Origin: Aplectana chamaeleonis
Lineage: Eukaryota; Nematoda; Chromadorea; Rhabditida; Cosmocercidae
DNA length: 64,000 nt
Direction: 5' to 3'
NCBI GenBank assembly: GCA_029168955.1
Contig: JAPDOI010001490.1
Span: 109,931 to 173,930 of the forward strand
The stretch's first letter is position 1; each line of letters opens with the position of its first letter. A program made the position numbers and the translations under genes. The notes beneath the pieces are model-generated. The model did not search any database. It was not told the DNA's origin and saw only the letters and a list, made by a program, of their open reading frames with translations. Shown in pieces: positions 62,730 through 64,000 of the stretch.

Positions 62730-63190
62730 CTTTAAGTACGATACAATTCTAGGTTATTTGAAGCCAGAAGAAATGCCAAGCTGGGGCTCATGACTCAGCG
62801 CAGAGGGAGCTCGATCTTGATAATGCTGTATAAGATTATCCATGGTGGTGCAGGTACTCCTGCAGGTCGCCTCTATTCAACCTGAGGGGTATGCGTCTAC
62901 GACCTCAGGGGCGGTCCTGAAGAGCTGGCCTCTCCTGGGGGTCTAGGAGGAATGTGCGATTGCAGTTCTTTTCGTAAATAGAGCCAGTACCGAGGTTTAA
63001 TAGGCTGGTTTAGAATAAGCCTGGGTCAGTGGATAGTTGTCTGCATTCCTAGAGAGCCCTCAGAAGTTTATCTGCGAGGTCTGGGAATGGTTCTTAGCGT
63101 ATGACTGGACTGATTTCAAAGCGATTGTTTCACTTTCTTTTTCTTTTTCTAATGCTTTATGGACAGGGAGGTTCGCAGTGTAATAAATTA
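62730..63190 (+). pseudogene. 3' remnant of a LINE of another family
   Basis: One frame reads RRGSSILIMLYKIIHGGAGTPAGRLY (62800-62878), the L-x-x-L-Y-K-I-I-H-G motif typical of the C-terminal region of CR1/L2-type RT proteins. Further decayed frames follow (aggaatgtgcgattgcagttctttt, like R-R-N-V-R-L-Q-F-F). Not the same family as B or C. Ends near a (ctttt)n and taataaattaaattg tail. Confidence 0.55.
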
Positions 63191-64000
63191 AATTGAATTG
63201 AAAAAGCGTATCTTTAAGAAAAACCAACACCTGCCCAATGGGTAGTTCATTTTTTTAAAATAAATTGCTCGTGCTGAAAGAAAGGCTAGAGGAATTCACC
63301 CACTCCATAAGTTTAAATCGAAGAAAAAAAAAAAATCGACGTTTGAGAGAAAAAAAACTTCCCACGTATTGCACCTGGAAACATCGAAATAAAACTTGAA
63401 AGGGAGGAGTAGACTCTGTTTCCTTCCATGTGAACTCAATGTTTTCACTCTAGCACAGCGCGGAGCGGTGGTTTTTCGTCGAAAAACCTCCTTATCTACC
63501 AGCTATATTTCATCGGAGCCCACTGCTCCGCTAAGCGCTGGTGATAATCGGAATCGACAGGTCACTAGGAATTTACCAGAGTTTAAGTGATGCGAGACGT
63601 TTTGGAACGAGTTTCTTAAAAAAAGTTGAGGGGTTTTATGAGGCCCATTGTCTTTATCTCATGGAATGGCTCTGCGCAAAGCACATGAAAAAATAAGGCA
63701 CAGTTTTTCGCGTGTGTACAGTGCCTTTAACGCCAAAAACAAAAAAAAGGATACAGACTTGCTTCGGAATTTTTACATAGAAAGGTAGTAACTATAATCA
63801 GGCTTCCCATGTAATATCAGTGTTCATGCTTATATGCTATAACACCACCGCAGTATAATACTACTACAGGTAGGGGCGAAGAAGAAAAGCTAGCATCACT
63901 TGTCACACTCTCATTGATATGGAACCAAAATATTAGATTGAAGCGAAAAGTTTCGGCCACTTTCTGACTTTCAAACCTTTCTAGCGTTGATTCTTCGGTT

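Larger units (their letters stand above)
61696..64000. other. Right-end segment: LINE remnant and simple repeats
   Basis: Apart from the doubtful ORF at 61761 and the LINE remnant at 62730-63190, I see a Harbinger-like end (cgcacctctgcagcccct, near 62410), a (ctttt)n stretch at 63130 and A-rich runs around 63320-63360. No host gene recognised. Confidence 0.5.

Overview
This window reads as nematode nuclear DNA. It has split genes with GT..AG introns, large introns full of transposons, and a splice acceptor placed one base before a start codon, as in genes trans-spliced to a spliced leader. The RTE retrotransposon with a TAAG tail and the large repeat-rich introns suggest a strongylid-like (clade V, hookworm-type) worm. 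That placement is inference; no rRNA or mitochondrial marker is present.

One host gene dominates: intersectin (ITSN/itsn-1), on the minus strand from 46,180 down to 2,309 and continuing past the left edge. I placed 29 coding exons whose splice phases all agree, giving 1,407 codons. The domain order is EH1, EH2, coiled coil, five SH3 domains (A-E), a linker with four YxxPP motifs, then most of a DH (RhoGEF) domain. PH and C2 would lie outside the window. Intersectin links clathrin endocytosis (EH domains bind NPF proteins, SH3 domains bind dynamin, synaptojanin and WASP) to Cdc42 activation through DH-PH.

The 11.3-kb intron between exons 3 and 4 (31,534-42,841) holds a nest of non-LTR retrotransposons. 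An old CR1/Jockey-like element (A, plus strand) is split by a nearly complete minus-strand CR1-like copy (B, 32,828-36,198, TSD gtgtatct) and by a full-length RTE (C, 36,695-39,972, TSD agtctaggcaat). A further truncated CR1-like copy (D) follows and is itself split by a short insert. A near-identical sister of B (B') lies at 58,196-61,637, inside a Harbinger-like TIR element with a TTA target duplication.

The other introns and the 18 kb upstream of intersectin hold no second gene I can support. They contain many MITEs and foldback elements, tandem repeats, a tRNA-like SINE family, LINE 3' remnants and a dispersed internally periodic repeat. The observations most worth following are the DH-containing (long) nematode intersectin with its YxxPP linker, a 2A-like NPGP motif and PHD finger at the start of the CR1-like protein, and complementary sequences near both ends of that element.
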